The notes beneath the pieces are model-generated. The model saw nothing but the letters and a program-made list of their open reading frames with translations, did no database searches and was not told the DNA's origin. A stretch of 55,697 nucleotides of DNA from an uncultured Alphaproteobacteria bacterium. GTDB lineage: Bacteria > Pseudomonadota > Alphaproteobacteria > Thalassobaculales > Thalassobaculaceae. The DNA lies in NCBI GenBank assembly GCA_902589475.1, contig CACITD010000010.1, forward strand, positions 1 to 55,697, given 5' to 3'. Shown here one piece after another: positions 1 to 10,483 of this stretch; within the stretch, counting starts at the first letter, position 1, and every line of letters starts with the position of its first letter. Made by a program: the position numbers and the translations under genes.

Positions 1-1112
1 CTTTAGAGACAGAGTTTTCTGCGCCGTACCATGTTTTAATCAGTCTCATGTTAGCAGGAAATATTTTGTTCGGCGCAGCGGCGCTCCCCGCCGGTTATCT
101 AGGTGATAAGTGGGGTGCTATTAATATGATGGTGGTATTTTTCTTTGGAACAGGATTATCTGCGGTACTCGTTGGGCTTGCTGATAATCAGATACAAATA
201 GTTCTTTCTTTTGCACTTGTTGGTTTCTTCGGTTCCATTTATCACCCGGTAGGGATTGCCTGGATAGCAAGAACTATTAAGAATAGGGGTAAAGCACTTG
301 GAATAAATGGTGTTTTTGGCAGTTTGGGCATGGGAATAGCACCCATTATGGCAGGAGCTTTAACAGACGTTTTCTCGTGGCGAGCGGCATTCATCGTGCC
401 TGGAATTTTCAGTATAATCATTGGTATTACACTCCTCATATTTTCTTTGAAAGGTTTAATAAAAGAAAATGAAGTGAAGATGGATAACGAGGAACCTGAA
501 AGCTCGGAAGGTGATATGAGGAGGGGTATATTGTTACTTCTTTTTACAGTTGCCTGCACTGGCTTAATTTATCAAGCGACCTCTTTTATGTTGCCAAAAC
601 TCATTGAAATGAGGTTAACCAATTTTGTAGGTGAAGGACTTATTGGGGTTGGGTTAATAGTATCGATAATATACTTTTTATCGGGCGGCATGCAGCTAGT
701 AGGTGGCTGGTTAGCGGATAAATATCACCTTAAGAGAGTTTACCTAGTATGCTGGATTTTCCAAATTCCGCTTCTTGTAATTGCTGGTTTTCTAAATACA
801 GCACTAATTTTTCCGGTTTTAGCGATGATGGTAGTTGCTAACACAATTGGATCGCCAGCTGAAAATAGTTTGTTTGCAAAATACTCGCCTCCTAAATGGC
901 GCTCCACTGCCTTTGGAGTGAAGTTTGTATTGGCGCTTGGAGTTGCGGCTTTAGCAGTGCCTCTTGTATCGTGGGCACATAGATTGGTCGGGGAATTCAC
1001 TTGGTTGCTTGTAATTTTGGCGGTTATAGCAGGCATCGCGGCGGCCTTTACGATTTTACTGCCGGGAAAAAAAGCTTCAGCGGTTTACAAAGTACCTAAT
1101 GTTGCGTCGTAA
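1..1112 (+). CDS. MFS transporter, 5' end cut by window
   Basis: Membrane permease of the major facilitator superfamily; the substrate cannot be told. The reading frame is already open at base 3, so the start lies outside the window and about 369 residues are visible. The loop motif after a transmembrane helix (AGYLGDKWG, near base 90) is the MFS motif A type G-x-L-x-D, and a second copy (GGWLADKYHLKR, near base 705) marks the C-terminal half. Many hydrophobic helices flank a charged central loop (around KENEVKMDNEEPESSEG), as expected for a 6+6 helix layout. The stop codon directly abuts the stop of the convergent trpE with no intergenic base. Family is clear, function is not. Confidence 0.85.
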   Translation, partial: LETEFSAPYHVLISLMLAGNILFGAAALPAGYLGDKWGAINMMVVFFFGTGLSAVLVGLADNQIQIVLSFALVGFFGSIYHPVGIAWIARTIKNRGKALGINGVFGSLGMGIAPIMAGALTDVFSWRAAFIVPGIFSIIIGITLLIFSLKGLIKENEVKMDNEEPESSEGDMRRGILLLLFTVACTGLIYQATSFMLPKLIEMRLTNFVGEGLIGVGLIVSIIYFLSGGMQLVGGWLADKYHLKRVYLVCWIFQIPLLVIAGFLNTALIFPVLAMMVVANTIGSPAENSLFAKYSPPKWRSTAFGVKFVLALGVAALAVPLVSWAHRLVGEFTWLLVILAVIAGIAAAFTILLPGKKASAVYKVPNVAS

Positions 1113-2621
1113 TTATCTTTCTTGCGCAGCAAATTCTACCGCCTGCTGCGCTGCTCTAAAGAGGGCACGGGCTTTGTTGATAGATTCTTGATACTCTGCC
1201 TCAGGATCACTATCTGCCACAACCCCGCCTCCAGCCTGAACATACATAGTGCCATCCTTCACTAAAGCTGTTCTTAGAGCAATGCACGTATCCATTGTCC
1301 CATTAGCTGAGAAATATCCTACCGCTCCAGCGTAAACGCCTCTCCGTGATTTCTCTAATTCGTCAATAATTTCCATTGCCCGAACTTTGGGCGCACCGGA
1401 AACGGTTCCTGCAGGAAACCCTGATGCCAGAGCATCAAGGGCATCTAGATCGTCTTGGATTGAGCCTTCGACATGACTGGCAATGTGCATAACGTGCGAA
1501 TAGTACTCGATCGCGAATTGCTCAATCACTTTGACGCTTCCAATTTTACTTACTCGGCCTACGTCATTCCTTCCAAGATCTAACAACATTAAATGTTCGG
1601 CTCGTTCTTTAGGGTCTTCTAATAGTTCCTTTGCAAGAGCTTTATCTTCTTCCGTGTTTGTGCCTCTTTTTCGTGTGCCAGCGAGTGGTCGTAGTGTCAC
1701 AGTTCCATCGCGTAATGTAACTAATATTTCTGGACTAGACCCAACGATTGAGAACTCATCGAAATCAAAGAAAAATAAATAGGGAGAGGGGTTTAAACGT
1801 CTTAATGATCGATATAGCGCCATTGGCGGAAGATCAAAAGGAATTGAAAACCGTTGCGAAGGTACAACCTGAAAAATATCACCTGCATTTATGTAGTCTT
1901 TTGCTCTATTAACCATTTCATGGAATTCTTCTCGCGAAGTGTTCGAGAGTGGGCCGTCTATCTGTTTACTTTCAACTAATCGCTCTCGCCTGAATGGTAA
2001 GCTTCGTTGAAGGTCTGATACCGCGGCGTTTAAGCGTTCAGTGGCAGCCTCATAAGCTGCCTCTGAGGAAACTCCTGATTTGGGCCAAACTGGTGTAACG
2101 AGTGTCACAATGTCCTCGAGTCTATCGAATATACAAATTAAAGACGGGCGTAAGAACAGACCGTCAGGCACCCCCAAGTCGTCGTTATTATTATCCGGTA
2201 TTTTTTCGCTTAAACGGACAGCGTCATAACCCATATAACCAAAAAGGCCTGCCGCCATAGGCGGTAGTCCTTCAGGGAGGTCTATGCTGGACTCAGCGAT
2301 AAGACTCCGCAAAGAATCAATTGGGCTATCGTTGATTTTTTCGAAAGATTTACTGTCAGTTCTCGCTTTGCGGTTTATGAATACGTCTTCACGAGAGAAT
2401 TTCCAAATTAGGTCGGGGTTCATTCCGATTATTGAAAATCGCCCTCGGACCTTTCCTCCTTCAACTGACTCTAGAAGAAAGGTGTTCGATCGTCCGTCTG
2501 CTAATTTTAACATTGCAGAAACTGGGGTCTCAAGATCAGCGACTAAGGTCGTCCATACAACTTGAGCGGTATCTTTTTGATATGATCTTGCGAAATTGTC
2601 AGCGGTTGGACTATAGCTCAT
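1113..2621 (-). CDS. trpE: Anthranilate synthase component I
   Basis: Makes anthranilate from chorismate, the first committed step of tryptophan synthesis, using ammonia supplied by the TrpG glutaminase subunit. The 502-residue length fits TrpE. Visible signatures are the N-terminal LLES element of the tryptophan feedback site, RPLAGTRKRG, DLGRNDVGRVS and FPAGTVSGAPKVRAMEII of the chorismate-binding domain. The start overlaps the end of ppiD by 4 bases (ATGA type), so the two are probably co-translated. The usual downstream partners trpG, trpD and trpC are absent: the next gene is a convergent transporter. PabB is an alternative name for this fold, but the LLES element and length favour TrpE. 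Confidence 0.93.
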   Translation of the reverse strand: MSYSPTADNFARSYQKDTAQVVWTTLVADLETPVSAMLKLADGRSNTFLLESVEGGKVRGRFSIIGMNPDLIWKFSREDVFINRKARTDSKSFEKINDSPIDSLRSLIAESSIDLPEGLPPMAAGLFGYMGYDAVRLSEKIPDNNNDDLGVPDGLFLRPSLICIFDRLEDIVTLVTPVWPKSGVSSEAAYEAATERLNAAVSDLQRSLPFRRERLVESKQIDGPLSNTSREEFHEMVNRAKDYINAGDIFQVVPSQRFSIPFDLPPMALYRSLRRLNPSPYLFFFDFDEFSIVGSSPEILVTLRDGTVTLRPLAGTRKRGTNTEEDKALAKELLEDPKERAEHLMLLDLGRNDVGRVSKIGSVKVIEQFAIEYYSHVMHIASHVEGSIQDDLDALDALASGFPAGTVSGAPKVRAMEIIDELEKSRRGVYAGAVGYFSANGTMDTCIALRTALVKDGTMYVQAGGGVVADSDPEAEYQESINKARALFRAAQQAVEFAAQER

Positions 2622-4510
2622 TCTGGGTTCACTAGTTTTTCTATATAATTCTGATTTATCGAGACATTAAACTTCTTTTTCAAAGCAGTATGAATGCCCT
2701 CCAAATAATCTTGTTCAATCCCTGAAATTAGCTCTTTTTCAAGAGATAACCACGCTTCACTTTTCTTATTCATTTTTGCGGGATCTATCTTAACAACTTC
2801 TACAACATAGACATTTGTCCCGTTATCTGCGATGCCAATGTCATTTCTACGTAATTCAAAAGCAATTGATGCTAGTTCGTTAGGGTTATATTTAGCTTCG
2901 ATGCCTTCACCAAGTCGCGTAAAGGGCCCAATCTGTAGTTGTTGGATCCCAGACGTTTCGGCTGCCCTGCTCAAACTCCCCATACTCCGGCTCTTTCCGG
3001 CAAAATCTTTTGCTTTTTTCATTAAAGCCTTTTTCTTCTCTGCTGCTTCCCAAACCTTCTTAACTTCGACTATTACTTCGTTAAAGGGCCTCTGCCGGGC
3101 TTTGGTTTCGCTTTCAATTCTGACTATAAAATACCCACCATCTTCGCTCTCCAACAATTGGCTTTGTTCTCCTACAGGTGTGTCGAAGACGCTTGACAAA
3201 AACTGTTTTTGCGCCGTAATCCCGCCGATAATAGTTCCGTTTTCGCTTTTCCCATTATTATCAATTGATTTTAATTTGGATGAGAGAAAATTAATTTCCC
3301 TGGCAGCTTGTTCTATCGATGCTCCACCCGCCAGGCTATCTTCAAAAACATTTGTTAGATCAAATATATTATCTAGGGCCTTTTCGTTTGAAAGCTCGTT
3401 TCTAAGTTTTTGTCTTACCGCATCTAACGGAGTAATGACTTCAGGGGTGTCTTTAAAAGGAAAGAAAACTTTCCATCCAAATGAAGTTTTAATTAAAGGG
3501 CTTATTTGTCCGACTGGTGTCTCAAATGCAGCCTTTCTCTCGTTTATATCGATAAAATCTGACTCTGTAACGTCTTTCATTTCTATTACATTAGCTGTTT
3601 TATCTATCTCAGAAATGCGCGTGGTGACTTCCGTTGTTGAAAGAGCAGAAGTGATTGAATTTATAAATTTTTGAGCCAACTCTTCCTCGGAGAATATCAA
3701 TTGTTTGAGGTCACGAGACGCAGGTGTAGTCAACTCATCCCGTCGGGCGTCATACTCTTCTTCCAAGGTTTCTTTCGAGATCATAATGTCTTTTGCTATT
3801 TCTTTAGGATCAATGTGTACGTATGTCACTGATCTGTATACGGGAGCCATGTATTCTGATTTAGTATCATCGTATAATTTTCTAAGATCGGACTCTTTGT
3901 GATTTGGCAAACTTAAGATGCTTTCGTCAGTAAACTCGGCAATGTTGACTGTTCTTTTTTCATTTCGATAGTTAAAGATTTTTTCCACTAATACAGCTGG
4001 AGGTGACACGCTGCCAGCTACGGCTGATATTAGCTGGTTGTTCCTCATCTCCTCTCGAAGTGAAGAGAAAAAATCAGCTTCAGTAAGGCCAGAGTTGAAT
4101 AAAGCTTGCCTAAGTAATTCAGGATCAAATTTACCACCGCTGTCACGAAAAGATTCTGATCTTCCAACCCATTTTTTTAATTGAGTGTCTCCATACGCTA
4201 AATTTAGGTCTAGAGTCTCTGCGGACAGTAGTCCATTTCTTATTATTGATTGCTTTACGGACTCTATTATTTGAGGTTTTACTAGCTCCTCATATTCTGG
4301 TGGTAAACGCATAGCTCTTCGCGCTTTTTCGTATTCTGATAGAAACTCGTTAGCGTTATAATCTTTATCCCCAATACTTATAACAGCTTCACCGTCCTTG
4401 TTCCCTAGAAAAATGTCGCCTATTCCCCATATCGCAAAGCTAAGGATTAAAATACCAAATAACACTTTAATAAATATAGAGGTAACTTTTGATCTTATGA
4501 ATTGTAACAT
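2618..4510 (-). CDS. ppiD: PpiD-type periplasmic folding factor (SurA/PpiC family peptidyl-prolyl isomerase)
   Basis: Inner-membrane-anchored chaperone of newly exported proteins. The 630-residue protein begins with a short basic segment and one transmembrane helix (roughly residues 12-32, ending IWGIGDIF), then a SurA_N-like helical region with the typical NEFLSEYEKARR motif. A parvulin-like PpiC region follows around residues 240-370, with the GWKVFFPF strand near its end, and then a long C-terminal helical region. Length and architecture match alphaproteobacterial PpiD proteins. Whether the parvulin domain is catalytically active cannot be judged. It is the first gene of a two-gene unit with trpE, divergent from tpiA across about 200 bases. 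Confidence 0.88.
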   Translation of the reverse strand: MLQFIRSKVTSIFIKVLFGILILSFAIWGIGDIFLGNKDGEAVISIGDKDYNANEFLSEYEKARRAMRLPPEYEELVKPQIIESVKQSIIRNGLLSAETLDLNLAYGDTQLKKWVGRSESFRDSGGKFDPELLRQALFNSGLTEADFFSSLREEMRNNQLISAVAGSVSPPAVLVEKIFNYRNEKRTVNIAEFTDESILSLPNHKESDLRKLYDDTKSEYMAPVYRSVTYVHIDPKEIAKDIMISKETLEEEYDARRDELTTPASRDLKQLIFSEEELAQKFINSITSALSTTEVTTRISEIDKTANVIEMKDVTESDFIDINERKAAFETPVGQISPLIKTSFGWKVFFPFKDTPEVITPLDAVRQKLRNELSNEKALDNIFDLTNVFEDSLAGGASIEQAAREINFLSSKLKSIDNNGKSENGTIIGGITAQKQFLSSVFDTPVGEQSQLLESEDGGYFIVRIESETKARQRPFNEVIVEVKKVWEAAEKKKALMKKAKDFAGKSRSMGSLSRAAETSGIQQLQIGPFTRLGEGIEAKYNPNELASIAFELRRNDIGIADNGTNVYVVEVVKIDPAKMNKKSEAWLSLEKELISGIEQDYLEGIHTALKKKFNVSINQNYIEKLVNPE

Positions 4511-4713
4511 ATCAAATGCTTTTCTGCTTCAAGGTAATAACACGTTATTTAGGCAACGTTACTTATGCAACATCATACGTTCCGATGTGATGATACTGCA
4601 ACTTGCTTTTAATTAAAAAACTGGTTCTATTTAACCTATCAAAGTTGGGGTGTGTATCAAATATCTCAGAAATAGTTAAGTCTTGTTGTTCTAACTGTTA
4701 AAAGGAAGTCAAA

Positions 4714-5472
4714 ATGGCAACGCCTCCAATAATAGCCGGCAATTGGAAGATGAATCTTTTGTTAGAAAGTTCAACAAAACTTATCTCAGACTTGAAGAAA
4801 GGTGGCATATCGAAATCTAGAGCGAGGGTAATCGTTATCCCTCCTGCTACCTTGCTCTCGTCTATTGCAGATCAAATAAAAAATACCGGTATTTTTTTAG
4901 GCGCCCAGAATTGTCACGAAGAGTTAAAAGGGGCATTTACCGGGGAAGTTTCAGCGGAGATGCTAGCAAGTGTTGGCTGTAATTATGTAATCTTGGGTCA
5001 CTCAGAAAGAAGAACGCTTTTTGGGGAGACGAATGCTCAGATTAAGGCGAAAATGTCATCAGCTATTAAGTGTGGTTTGACCCCCATTGTTTGCGTTGGC
5101 GAGAACCTAAGGCAACGCGAAGCAGGGGGGGCTATGGATACAGTGGGAAAGCAATTAGAAGAATGTCTTATAGATAAAGTAAGTAAAGATAATTGTATCA
5201 TTGCGTATGAACCCATATGGGCTATTGGAACCGGTCAGACTGCGGAGCCAGACGACATTGAAGAAATTCATAGTCATATTCGAAATACTTTAAAAGCTAA
5301 AGAGCCTAACACTGACGGCATCCCAATTTTGTACGGAGGGTCTGTAAAACCAGAAAATGCTTCAAAAATTTTGGTGTTGCCTGATGTTGGGGGTGTACTT
5401 GTTGGTGGTGCTAGTCTCAATCCAAAAGATTTTTTGGCTATCATTGACAAAACTTCAGGGAAATCGGAGTAA
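4714..5472 (+). CDS. tpiA: Triose-phosphate isomerase
   Basis: Interconverts dihydroxyacetone phosphate and glyceraldehyde 3-phosphate in glycolysis and gluconeogenesis, in the cytoplasm. The 252 residues match the family. Catalytic residues are all present: Lys12 in AGNWKMN, His96 in VILGHSERR and Glu166 in IAYEPIWAIGTG, plus the phosphate-binding YGGSVKPEN and GVLVGGASL motifs. The start has a good AAGGAAG ribosome site 6-12 bases upstream. It opens the long plus-strand housekeeping run and is followed by secG after 89 bases, an arrangement common across proteobacteria. Confidence 0.97.
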   Translation: MATPPIIAGNWKMNLLLESSTKLISDLKKGGISKSRARVIVIPPATLLSSIADQIKNTGIFLGAQNCHEELKGAFTGEVSAEMLASVGCNYVILGHSERRTLFGETNAQIKAKMSSAIKCGLTPIVCVGENLRQREAGGAMDTVGKQLEECLIDKVSKDNCIIAYEPIWAIGTGQTAEPDDIEEIHSHIRNTLKAKEPNTDGIPILYGGSVKPENASKILVLPDVGGVLVGGASLNPKDFLAIIDKTSGKSE

Positions 5473-5561
5473 AAGATATAATTTCCCTGGCAATTTTCTT
5501 GATAGACGTTTAAAACATCTACACTTTTGGAGTATTTTTCCGAGAAAGGGCCACGCCCAGA

Positions 5562-5879
5562 ATGACTGAAGTTATCCTCGCTATACATCTAATGATTGCA
5601 GCGGCGTTAGTCGCTGTTGTCCTGCTTCAACGGAGCGAGGGAGGCGGGCTTGGAATAGGTGGGGGCGGAAGTGGTGGTATGGGTGGATTTATGTCTGCTC
5701 GAGGCACTGCCAATCTATTGACGCGGGCTACAGCTATTTTGGCCGCATGTTTTTTTGTTACAAGTTTGTCGTTAGCAATAATAGCCGATTCGGGCCGCCC
5801 AAAATCTTTAGCAGATGAAATAAAGAAGGAAGAAACAAATAAAATACCGAAAGCACCTCAAGCGCCAATGTCAAAGTAA
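5562..5879 (+). CDS. secG: Preprotein translocase subunit SecG
   Basis: Small inner-membrane subunit of the SecYEG export channel. The 105-residue protein has two hydrophobic helices (about residues 3-22 and 50-72) joined by the characteristic loop LLQRSEGGGLG followed by a glycine-rich stretch and RGTANLLTRATAILA. The charged, proline-rich tail after the second helix is typical of alphaproteobacterial SecG. Its place between tpiA and pyrG is a conserved order. Confidence 0.95.
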   Translation: MTEVILAIHLMIAAALVAVVLLQRSEGGGLGIGGGGSGGMGGFMSARGTANLLTRATAILAACFFVTSLSLAIIADSGRPKSLADEIKKEETNKIPKAPQAPMSK

Positions 5880-5924
5880 TCAGTTTATCTTTGTAAAAAG
5901 TTAAGTTTGGTTGGGCGGCAGCTG

Positions 5925-5952
5925 CACTAAAAAAATAAAAGTTTTTTTAGTG
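5925..5952 (+). other. Perfect 11-bp hairpin upstream of pyrG
   Basis: CACTAAAAAAA (5925-5935) and TTTTTTTAGTG (5942-5952) are exact inverted repeats around a 6-base loop. The stem is A/T-rich and no T-run follows the 3' arm, so it is not a standard terminator. It lies between secG and pyrG, directly before a second hairpin. Confidence 0.5.
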
Positions 5953-5958
5953 TGTTAC

Positions 5959-5976
5959 ATCTGAAGTTTTTCAGAT
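5959..5976 (+). other. Second hairpin in the pyrG leader
   Basis: ATCTGA (5959-5964) and TCAGAT (5971-5976) flank a 6-base loop AGTTTT. The hairpin ends 13 bases before the pyrG start, in the place where a ribosome site would be expected, and no good Shine-Dalgarno sequence is seen there. It may affect pyrG translation. Confidence 0.45.
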
Positions 5977-5989
5977 ATAAAAATGTTCC

Positions 5990-7621
5990 ATGTCTAAGTT
6001 TATTTTCATTACAGGTGGCGTGGTTTCTTCTCTTGGAAAAGGTTTAGCCTCAGCTGCGTTGGGGACCCTGCTGCAGTCGCGCGGATACAAGGTGCGTCTT
6101 AGGAAACTTGATCCGTATCTTAACGTTGATCCAGGGACAATGAGTCCTTACCAGCATGGGGAAGTTTATGTAACAGACGATGGAGCTGAGACTGATCTTG
6201 ATTTAGGACACTATGAGCGTTTTACAGGTGTACCAGCGAAAAAATCCGATAATGTTACGACTGGGCAACTCTACATGGATGTTTTGTCTAGAGAGCGGCG
6301 GGGAGATTACCTAGGGGCCACTATACAGGTGATTCCCCATGTAACCGACGCAATAAAAGAATTTGTTAAAAGTGATATATCGGACGAAGATTTTATTTTA
6401 TGTGAAATTGGTGGCACCGTGGGGGATATAGAAAGCTTACCTTTTTTAGAAGCTATAAGACAACTGGGGAATGAATTAGGCAGAGAGAGATCGCTTTTTG
6501 TTCATTTAACTTTAGTTCCATTTATAGCTTCGGCTGGTGAACTGAAGACAAAACCAACCCAGCATTCGGTAAAAGAATTACAGAGTGTGGGCATTCAGCC
6601 TGATATTTTGCTATGTCGATCAGAGGTAGATATCCCGGCTGAGCAAAGAGGAAAGATAGCGCTATTTTGCAATATTAGGCCCGACGCTGTCATCGCGGCG
6701 TTGGATGTCGGATCAATTTATGATGTCCCTTTGAGTTATCATGAACAAGGTTTTGATACTGAAGTTTGTAGACACTTTGGTCTGTTGGAAAAAGAGGTCG
6801 GTCCAGACCTTGGTGTTTGGCAACGAATTTCAGATATTGTGGCAAAACCAGAAGGTAGTGTGAAAATAGCCATAGTTGGAAAGTACACGAGCCTATTGGA
6901 CTCGTATAAGTCACTTGCTGAGGCGCTCACTCATGGCGGAATAGCGAATAAGATCAAAGTAGAGTTAGTTTGGATAGACTCTGAAATTTTTGAAAGTGAA
7001 GATACGGTTCAGCATCTGGAAGGGGTTAATGGTATTTTAGTCCCGGGTGGTTTTGGTGAACGAGGGGCTGAAGGTAAAATTTCAGCAGTTAAATTCGCTA
7101 GAGAGAGACATGTACCGTATTTTGGGATTTGTTTCGGTATGCAAATGGCCGTTATTGAAGCGGCTCGAAGCTTAGGTGGTTTTAAAGGTGCCGGTTCATC
7201 AGAGTTTGGAGAATGTGAACAAGCAGTAGTTGGTCTTTTAACGGAATGGGTTAAGGGGAATGAAAAGGAAGAGCGATCTCTTAAGGATGACTTAGGAGGT
7301 ACGATGCGGTTAGGAGCTTACGAATGTTTGCTCGCGAAAAATTCGAAGGTTCGAGAAATTTATGGTTCTGAAAAAATATCTGAGCGGCATCGTCATCGTT
7401 ATGAAGTCAACATCGATTATCGGTCGGACCTAGAAAAAGCCGGATTAAATTTTTCTGGTATGTCTCCCGATCAGAGGCTTCCGGAAATTGTGGAAATTCC
7501 AAATCACCCTTGGTTTGTTGGCGTGCAATTTCATCCTGAATTGAAATCGAAACCATTCGATCCCCACCCACTTTTTACAAGCTTTGTTAAGGCAGCAATA
7601 CAGCAATCTAGGTTGGTCTGA
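5990..7621 (+). CDS. pyrG: CTP synthase (glutamine-hydrolysing)
   Basis: Converts UTP to CTP with ATP and ammonia released from glutamine. The 543-residue enzyme has an N-terminal synthase domain opening with [13 protein letters not shown] and containing [13 protein letters not shown] and [12 protein letters not shown], and a C-terminal class I glutaminase domain. In the latter, the nucleophile is Cys381 in FGICFGMQ, and His515 and Glu517 lie in VQFHPELKS. No clear Shine-Dalgarno sequence precedes the ATG, and two hairpins occupy the leader. The last base of the stop codon is the first base of kdsA (TGATG), implying coupled translation. Confidence 0.97.
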   Translation: MSKFIFITGGVVSSLGKGLASAALGTLLQSRGYKVRLRKLDPYLNVDPGTMSPYQHGEVYVTDDGAETDLDLGHYERFTGVPAKKSDNVTTGQLYMDVLSRERRGDYLGATIQVIPHVTDAIKEFVKSDISDEDFILCEIGGTVGDIESLPFLEAIRQLGNELGRERSLFVHLTLVPFIASAGELKTKPTQHSVKELQSVGIQPDILLCRSEVDIPAEQRGKIALFCNIRPDAVIAALDVGSIYDVPLSYHEQGFDTEVCRHFGLLEKEVGPDLGVWQRISDIVAKPEGSVKIAIVGKYTSLLDSYKSLAEALTHGGIANKIKVELVWIDSEIFESEDTVQHLEGVNGILVPGGFGERGAEGKISAVKFARERHVPYFGICFGMQMAVIEAARSLGGFKGAGSSEFGECEQAVVGLLTEWVKGNEKEERSLKDDLGGTMRLGAYECLLAKNSKVREIYGSEKISERHRHRYEVNIDYRSDLEKAGLNFSGMSPDQRLPEIVEIPNHPWFVGVQFHPELKSKPFDPHPLFTSFVKAAIQQSRLV

Positions 7622-8472
7622 TGTCAGGTGGTCGTTACAAGAAGATTGATGTTGGGGGTTTTACGATTTCAAATGACAAACCCTTCGTTCTCATTGCAGG
7701 TCCATGTCAAATAGAAAGTGAAAATCACTGTCTCTTTATAGCGGAAAAATTGGCCGAAATCTGTTCAAAATTAAATATACCTTTCATATTCAAAGCCTCA
7801 TATGACAAAGCGAATAGAACGAGTGTTTCCGGGCAGAGAGGTGTTGGTCTGGAAAAAGGAATAGAAATACTCGCTAAAATAAAAACTGATATAGGTTGCC
7901 CTGTTCTTACTGACGTGCATGAGCGTGAACAATGCAAGTTAGTTTCAACGGTTGTTGATTTGATACAGATACCGGCATTTCTCTGTCGGCAAACAGACTT
8001 AATCCTTGAGGCGGGTAAAACTCGGAAAATTATAAATATAAAAAAGGGGCAATTTTTAGCGCCTTGGGATATGGGTAATATTGTTGAAAAACTGGCCTCG
8101 GTTGGAAATTATAATGTATTGTTAACCGAACGAGGCACTAGCTTTGGTTATAATAACTTAGTGTGCGATATGCGTTCTTTGACACAAATGGCTGATACGG
8201 GTTGTCCGATCGTTTTTGACGCAACGCATTCAGTCCAGCAACCAGGGGCGTTAGGCGGCGCAAGTGGGGGAGATAGATCTTTTGTACCGGTGCTTGCTAG
8301 GGCGGCAATAGCTGTGGGAGTCGCTTCTTTGTTTATAGAGACGCATGACGCTCCTGATAAAGCACCGAGCGATGGTCCGAATATGTTGCGGTTAGATGAT
8401 ATGGAACACGTGCTAAGTCAACTTAAAAAAATTGATGAAGTCACCAAGGCTAGTCTCTTCGGCAAGCGATAA
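7621..8472 (+). CDS. kdsA: 3-deoxy-8-phosphooctulonate (Kdo-8-P) synthase
   Basis: Condenses phosphoenolpyruvate with arabinose 5-phosphate to make Kdo 8-phosphate for the LPS inner core, so the organism should have a Gram-negative outer membrane. The 283 residues match KdsA. Signatures include [62 protein letters not shown] and the C-terminal [17 protein letters not shown]. It overlaps pyrG by one base and is followed by a likely terminator before eno. Confidence 0.96.
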   Translation: MSGGRYKKIDVGGFTISNDKPFVLIAGPCQIESENHCLFIAEKLAEICSKLNIPFIFKASYDKANRTSVSGQRGVGLEKGIEILAKIKTDIGCPVLTDVHEREQCKLVSTVVDLIQIPAFLCRQTDLILEAGKTRKIINIKKGQFLAPWDMGNIVEKLASVGNYNVLLTERGTSFGYNNLVCDMRSLTQMADTGCPIVFDATHSVQQPGALGGASGGDRSFVPVLARAAIAVGVASLFIETHDAPDKAPSDGPNMLRLDDMEHVLSQLKKIDEVTKASLFGKR

Positions 8473-8488
8473 CTTCGATGTGTTTAGT

Positions 8489-8512
8489 AGCAATTGGACG
8501 ATTGCTTTTATT
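8489..8512 (+). terminator. Probable intrinsic terminator after kdsA
   Basis: AGCAAT (8489-8494), loop TGGACG, and ATTGCT (8501-8506) form a 6-bp stem followed by TTTATT. The stem is short, so termination may be partial and allow read-through to eno. Confidence 0.4.
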
Positions 8513-8567
8513 GGTTTTATCACGGAAGCCATTGTAAATTCTAAGTTTAAATTTGTTTAGTGGATAA

Positions 8568-9854
<1,287 letters not shown>

Positions 9855-9865
9855 GTCATTAATGC

Positions 9866-9895
9866 AACAGTTTTTAGCTGTTTAAAAATTTTTTT
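9866..9895 (+). terminator. Possible terminator after eno
   Basis: AACAG (9866-9870) and CTGTT (9878-9882) form a short stem, with an A/T tract ending in a seven-base T-run a few bases downstream (up to 9895). The stem is only 5 bp and the T-run is offset, so this is tentative. Confidence 0.3.
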
Positions 9896-9987
9896 AACGA
9901 TTCGCATTAATAATGATTACGATTCCTGTTTTGTTCACGTTGACCCATTGATTCGTCGGTGATTCACTCCCGTGCATGGAGGGATGA

Positions 9988-10317
9988 ATGTCGTCGTTAA
10001 GAGAACTAAGAGCTAGGGCGAGAGTTAGTTATGGTGTGATTGCCGGGATCCTGATCTTTATATACTTCATTTATCATTCCGTTGAAGGTGATCGAGGCCT
10101 CTTAGCTCTAAATAATGTGAATGTTCGAATAACAGAAGCAGAGAAAAAATTAGCTGAGTTAGTTGTTGTACAAAGAGAGCTAGAGGGAAAAGTGATTAGG
10201 TTGACGCCATCAAGTTTAGATGCTGACTTTCTAGAAGAGCGCGGTCGAAAGATCCTAAACTTCGGACATAATAGCGACATAGTTATTCTCATAGAAAATA
10301 AACGTAAAAAAAGTTAA
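9988..10317 (+). CDS. ftsB: FtsB/DivIC family cell-division protein
   Basis: Small bitopic membrane protein of the divisome; in the family it works with FtsL and FtsQ. The 109-residue protein has a short N-terminal cytoplasmic part, one transmembrane helix (about residues 15-31, YGVIAGILIFIYFIYHS) and a periplasmic segment rich in charged residues and leucine that should form a coiled coil (about residues 40-75). It ends with FLEERGRKILNFGH, which matches the conserved E-E-x-A-R motif region. The ATG follows a strong GGAGGG site. Its position after eno is a conserved gene order. The low sequence conservation of the family is the only doubt. Confidence 0.88.
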   Translation: MSSLRELRARARVSYGVIAGILIFIYFIYHSVEGDRGLLALNNVNVRITEAEKKLAELVVVQRELEGKVIRLTPSSLDADFLEERGRKILNFGHNSDIVILIENKRKKS

Positions 10318-10483
10318 GTCATTTATCCAGTCATATTACCAGTAAAGTTTGCAATATAGAATTTCACGTGGATTCAAGGATCTAGTTTGCTTGAAAACAA
10401 AGTGAATTTGTCTTACTTTAATTTGTCTAGATCGTAACTCGAGTTGTATCGCTAGTGTAACTAAACTTCTTTCTGAGGTGTCC

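Noticed and set aside
2832..3674. Long open frame opposite ppiD (280 codons)
   Set aside because: It is antisense to a well-supported gene, serine-rich with no family pattern, as expected of a shadow frame.
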